This document shows, one piece after another, positions 6,685-9,238 of a stretch of DNA of 9,238 nucleotides (position 1 is the stretch's first letter; each line of letters starts with the position of its first letter). The position numbers and the translations under genes were made by a program. Source of the stretch: Acholeplasmataceae bacterium (lineage in GTDB: Bacteria > Bacillota_I > Bacilli_A > Acholeplasmatales > Acholeplasmataceae). The notes under the pieces are model-generated. The model searched no databases. It saw only the letters and a program-made list of their open reading frames with translations, and had not been told where the DNA came from. The DNA lies in assembly GCA_003518475.1 (NCBI GenBank), contig DOYO01000154.1, positions 1,153 through 10,390 of the forward strand, read 5' to 3'.

Positions 6685-6691
6685 GAGAGGT
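6685..6691 (+). promoter_or_regulatory. Ribosome binding site for the TTG start of gdhA
   Basis: GAGAGGT lies 8 bases before TTG at 6700. The first in-frame ATG is internal to conserved N-terminal sequence (residue 38), so the TTG start is well supported. Confidence 0.8.
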
Positions 6692-6699
6692 AATTCAAA

Positions 6700-8046
6700 T
6701 TGTTTAAAAGTGCGTATCTCAATCAGGTCTATGCTAGTTTGTCTCAAAGGTATTCTGATCAACCAGAATTTCTTCAAGCAGTTGAAGAATTCGTATCATC
6801 TATTGATGTTATGGTAGATAAGGATCCAAGAATTCAGCAGAATGCGATTATTGAAAGAATTGTTGAACCCGAAAGAAATATCAAATTCAGAGTTTCATGG
6901 GTAGATGACAAGGGTAAAGTTCAAGTCAACCGCGCAATGAGAGTTCAATTTAACTCTGCAATTGGACCTTACAAAGGTGGTATCCGTTTTCACCATTCAG
7001 TCAATGAATCAATTATGAAGTTTTTAGGTTTTGAACAAACATTCAAGAATTCCTTAACCGGTCTTCCCATGGGAGGAGCGAAAGGCGGATCAGATTTTGA
7101 CCCTGAAGGCAAAAGCGATAATGAAATTATGAGATTTTGCCAAGGATTCATTCTTGAACTCTACAGACATATCGGACCAAGAATGGACGTTCCAGCTGGT
7201 GACTTAGGTGTTGGAGCAAGAGAAATCGGTTATATGTATGGCATGTACAAGCGTATTGAAAATGAATTTAGCGGTACATTCACATCCAAAGGCATTGAAT
7301 CCGGTGGATCACTCGGCAGAGCAGAAGCAACTGGTTACGGTCTATGCTATTTCGTTGAAGAAATGTTAAAAACATACAAAAATGACTCCTTTAAAAATAA
7401 GAGAGTCATCATTAGCGGCGCAGGTAAAGTTGGTTTGATGGCAGCTGTCAAAGTCCATGAACTCGGTGGAAAGGTAGTTGGAATGAGCGATCTTTCCGGT
7501 GTTATCCATGATGAAAATGGTATGGATTTAGAACTCATCAAGACATTATCAAAAACGAGTGCTCTTGTCATGAATCAATATAAATCTTATCATCCAGAAG
7601 CTATCTACAGCCCAATAAACGCAGATATTTGGAAAATCCCATGTGATATCGCAATGCCATGTGCGACACAAAATGAAATTTATATCGAGTCAGCAAAAGA
7701 TCTAGTTGCCAATGGATGCTGGTTGGTTGCTGAAGGCGCTAATATGCCAACAACAATTGAAGCTACTCAGTATTTCAGAGATAACAATATCCTCTTTGCT
7801 CCAGGCAAGGCTGCAAATGCTGGAGGTGTCGCAGTTTCTGGACTTGAAATGACTCAAAATGCTATGTTCTTAAATTGGACATTTAAAGAAGTTGATGCTA
7901 AGCTTCATGAAATTATGGAAAATATCTTTAAGAAGTGCTATGAAGCATCCTTAATTTATACTGGTAAACCAGATGACCTAGTCGCTGGAGCAAATATCGC
8001 AGGATTCCTCAAGGTTTATTATGCGATGCTGCAGCAAGGTGTTTAA
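6700..8046 (+). CDS. gdhA: NADP-type glutamate dehydrogenase
   Basis: The 448-residue product has the full length of the hexameric class I glutamate dehydrogenases, which interconvert 2-oxoglutarate plus ammonium and glutamate in the cytoplasm. Family marks are KGGIRFH (91-97, Lys92), Lys116, the catalytic GGAKGGSDFDP segment with Lys128, PAGDLGVGAREIG with catalytic Asp168, the Rossmann glycine motif GAGKVG (240-245), EGANMP (345-350), and Ser380 in GGVAVSG. The end of the second Rossmann strand reads GMSDLSG, with Ser-Asp rather than a coenzyme-binding acidic residue pattern of strict NAD enzymes; this favours NADP(H), but coenzyme use is inferred. All key residues are present and the frame is intact. 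The gene starts at TTG with a good ribosome site, is monocistronic by position (own promoter, strong terminator), and has a cre-like site in its promoter, suggesting control by carbon supply. Confidence 0.96.
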   Translation: MFKSAYLNQVYASLSQRYSDQPEFLQAVEEFVSSIDVMVDKDPRIQQNAIIERIVEPERNIKFRVSWVDDKGKVQVNRAMRVQFNSAIGPYKGGIRFHHSVNESIMKFLGFEQTFKNSLTGLPMGGAKGGSDFDPEGKSDNEIMRFCQGFILELYRHIGPRMDVPAGDLGVGAREIGYMYGMYKRIENEFSGTFTSKGIESGGSLGRAEATGYGLCYFVEEMLKTYKNDSFKNKRVIISGAGKVGLMAAVKVHELGGKVVGMSDLSGVIHDENGMDLELIKTLSKTSALVMNQYKSYHPEAIYSPINADIWKIPCDIAMPCATQNEIYIESAKDLVANGCWLVAEGANMPTTIEATQYFRDNNILFAPGKAANAGGVAVSGLEMTQNAMFLNWTFKEVDAKLHEIMENIFKKCYEASLIYTGKPDDLVAGANIAGFLKVYYAMLQQGV

Positions 8047-8071
8047 GGTATAGATTAACAATTCACAATGT

Positions 8072-8105
8072 AAAGAGAATATCTCAAAAGGTATTCTCTT
8101 TTTTG
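8072..8105 (+). terminator. Intrinsic terminator of gdhA
   Basis: AAAGAGAATATCT (8072-8084) pairs with AGGTATTCTCTTT (8089-8101) over 13 bp, one of them G-U, around a CAAA loop, and the 3' arm runs into TTTTTT (8099-8104). It lies 25 bases after the gdhA stop codon. Confidence 0.9.
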
Positions 8106-8157
8106 ATGTGAACGAAGATTGAAGTTATGGAATTGTTCACGATTCTATGACTTTTTA

Positions 8158-8166
8158 TGCTAAAAT
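8158..8166 (+). promoter_or_regulatory. Extended -10 promoter of the SGNH hydrolase gene
   Basis: TGC-TAAAAT is an extended -10 motif ~30 bases before the start codon, predicting a short leader with start near 8173. The -35 is poor (nearest TTGTTC at 8133-8138 is too far), so this promoter would depend on the TG extension. Confidence 0.5.
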
Positions 8167-8195
8167 TTAATTAAATACGCAAATGAGGTTATAGG

Positions 8196-8924
8196 ATGAA
8201 TCAAACATTTAAAATTTTAGCGATTGGAAACAGTTTCAGTGAAGATGCTATTGCATATCTTTGGGACATCGCATCTCTTAATCATGTTCAGTTCACATTG
8301 GGAAATCTCTTTATTGGAGGTTGTGACCTGGAAACACACTGGAAAAACGCAATAACTCCAAACATGGAATATACCTATTACAAAAACATGACTGGACAAT
8401 TCATTGGGACACCATCATCACTTATCAAAGGTCTCATGGATGAATCCTGGGATATCATCACATTGCAGCAGGCATCACATAAAAGTGGCCTCAAAAATAC
8501 GTACGAACCTTATTTATCGTATTTGATCAATTTCATAAAAAAACATCAACCGAAAGCTAAAATCTATTGGCACAAGACCTGGGCATATCAAAAAGATTCA
8601 AATCATCCAAACTTTGTCGATTATCATCGTGATCAGATTTTTATGCATGAATCCATCGAGAAAGTAGTTCAAAACACTGTTATTAAGCTTAAGGGTATCG
8701 ATGACATCATCGATACAGGCAGCATCATCCAGGCTTTCAGAGGTACATCGTTTGGGGACACTCTGACCCGCGATGGCTTTCATCTGTCTTTAGATTTAGG
8801 CAGATATATTGCTGGATTAACATGGTTTTTTAAAGTTAATCCTGTTCCAATCGAAAAAGTCAATCATTTGAGCTGGATTTCAGAAACTAACATCAAGGTG
8901 ATTGAAAGTGTTTTTGATAAATAA
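8196..8924 (+). CDS. SGNH-fold hydrolase, DUF4886-like
   Basis: A 242-residue protein with the blocks of the SGNH/GDSL hydrolase superfamily: block I ILAIGNSFSED with nucleophile Ser13, an IGGCDLETHW segment (40-49) supplying the block II glycine, LQQASH (90-95) in the place of block III, and RDGFHLS (192-198) with Asp193 and His196 completing the triad. The GNSFSED start and IGGC.LE.HW stretch are typical of the DUF4886 group, often found beside carbohydrate or ester degradation genes. No signal peptide is visible, so it is probably cytoplasmic. The ATG at 8196 follows GAGG (8185-8188) by 7 bases. It has its own likely promoter and lies upstream of a YfcC-type transporter gene on the same strand, which hints at hydrolysis of an imported compound, but the substrate (ester, acetylated sugar or other) cannot be told from the sequence. 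Confidence 0.85.
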   Translation: MNQTFKILAIGNSFSEDAIAYLWDIASLNHVQFTLGNLFIGGCDLETHWKNAITPNMEYTYYKNMTGQFIGTPSSLIKGLMDESWDIITLQQASHKSGLKNTYEPYLSYLINFIKKHQPKAKIYWHKTWAYQKDSNHPNFVDYHRDQIFMHESIEKVVQNTVIKLKGIDDIIDTGSIIQAFRGTSFGDTLTRDGFHLSLDLGRYIAGLTWFFKVNPVPIEKVNHLSWISETNIKVIESVFDK

Positions 8925-8983
8925 AGAATTTAGTAAATGATAGATATCTAATTCCTGGTATAACAGAAAAACCTAATTTTTTC

Positions 8984-9001
8984 TATTGTCGCAAGACAAT
9001 A
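8984..9001. promoter_or_regulatory. Inverted repeat overlapping the YfcC-gene promoter
   Basis: TATTGTC-GCAA-GACAATA is a perfect 7-bp inverted repeat with a 4-base centre. It covers the predicted -35 (TTGTCG, 8986-8991), so a bound protein would compete with RNA polymerase. I cannot assign the site to a known regulator family. As RNA it could also form a GNRA-capped hairpin. Confidence 0.5.
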
Positions 9002-9014
9002 TAAGTGATATATT
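8986..9014 (+). promoter_or_regulatory. Predicted promoter of the YfcC-family gene
   Basis: TTGTCG (8986-8991), a 17-base spacer and TATATT (9009-9014) with a TG extension (TGA, 9006-9008) make a plausible sigma-A promoter with start near 9021. TAGAAT at 9015-9020 is an alternative -10. Confidence 0.5.
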
Positions 9015-9050
9015 TAGAATAATAGAGATTATCGACAACGGAGGTTTCAC

Positions 9051-9238
9051 ATGAGTGAAGATACAAGCAGCATTCAAAAGAAAGCTTTTTTAAATGCAAT
9101 CGTTATTTTATTCATTTTACTCGTTTTAACAGGTATCCTGACCTACTTCATACCAAGTGGAAGTTATGAGTATACCCTTGTTGATGGTATTGAAACAGTT
9201 GTTCCCGATTCGTTCCATTACACCAATGCCGGAAATAT
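9051..9238 (+). CDS. YfcC-family transporter, N-terminal part (runs off the window)
   Basis: Only 62 codons are inside the window. They encode a short polar start (MSEDTSSIQKK), one hydrophobic helix (about residues 12-32, AFLNAIVILFILLVLTGIL) and the segment TYFIPSGSYEY, which is the conserved motif after the first helix of YfcC-type transporters (relatives of ArcD/DcuC-like carriers, predicted to move amino acids or C4-dicarboxylates). The ATG at 9051 has a strong site GGAGGT (9040-9045) 5 bases upstream. It has its own predicted promoter with an inverted repeat over the -35, so it may be separately controlled from the hydrolase gene 126 bases upstream. The substrate cannot be judged from this fragment; the family call rests on one helix and one motif. 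Confidence 0.72.
   Translation, partial: MSEDTSSIQKKAFLNAIVILFILLVLTGILTYFIPSGSYEYTLVDGIETVVPDSFHYTNAGN

Larger units (their letters stand above)
6504..6699 (+). other. Long 5' leader of gdhA with two dyads
   Basis: This leader of about 195 bases has an imperfect 20-base dyad GTGATTTGAGATCAATTCAC (6586-6605) and a perfect 17-base palindrome ATATGTAATTTACATAT (6654-6670) just before the ribosome site. I see no known riboswitch, T-box or attenuator with a U-run. The 31-codon ORF from ATG 6546 has no ribosome site. Confidence 0.45.

Noticed and set aside
8965..8984. AGAAAAA/TTTTTCT stem as a terminator of the hydrolase gene
   Set aside because: The stem has almost only A-T pairs, is short, and lacks a U-tail after it; termination here is not convincing.

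Overview
The window is AT-rich bacterial DNA that reads with the standard stop codons. TGA ends the first gene and tryptophan is TGG throughout, so this is not a Mycoplasma-type code. Purine-rich Shine-Dalgarno sites, TATAAT/extended -10 promoters, a CcpA-type cre-like site, XRE-type membrane regulators, a YwaF-like membrane protein and a DUF4886-type SGNH hydrolase all point to a low-GC Firmicute or a deep relative of the Mollicutes (Acholeplasma/Izemoplasma-like or Erysipelotrichia-like). The exact taxon cannot be fixed from the sequence alone.

Layout, all genes on the + strand: (1) 1-1158, 3' part of a gene for an N-terminal XRE helix-turn-helix protein with about ten membrane segments; its start lies outside the window. 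(2) 1260-2048, a YwaF/TMEM164-like integral membrane protein, followed by a stem-loop. (3) 2268-6119, a two-gene operon with an extended -10 promoter. It encodes a large secreted or membrane-anchored protein built of repeated beta-rich modules and, directly coupled to it, a lipoprotein with four beta-sandwich-like modules. Neither belongs to a family I can name. (4) 6120-6699, a 580-base gap holding a likely terminator, a possible structured RNA, and the gdhA promoter with a cre-like palindrome between its -35 and -10 boxes, then a leader of about 195 nt with two further dyads. (5) 6700-8046, gdhA (NADP-type glutamate dehydrogenase, TTG start) with a clear intrinsic terminator. (6) 8196-8924, an SGNH/DUF4886 hydrolase. 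(7) 9051-end, the 5' end of a YfcC-family transporter gene with an inverted repeat over its -35 region.

The right half centres on nitrogen and amino-acid metabolism: glutamate dehydrogenase, apparently under carbon control, and a predicted amino-acid or carboxylate transporter, with a hydrolase gene between them. The middle is the least explained part: an envelope protein pair whose partner function is unknown. I see no mobile element, CRISPR array, tRNA or rRNA. No previously undescribed system can be proven from the sequence. The best candidates for something new are the secreted protein/lipoprotein pair and the noncoding region between it and gdhA.
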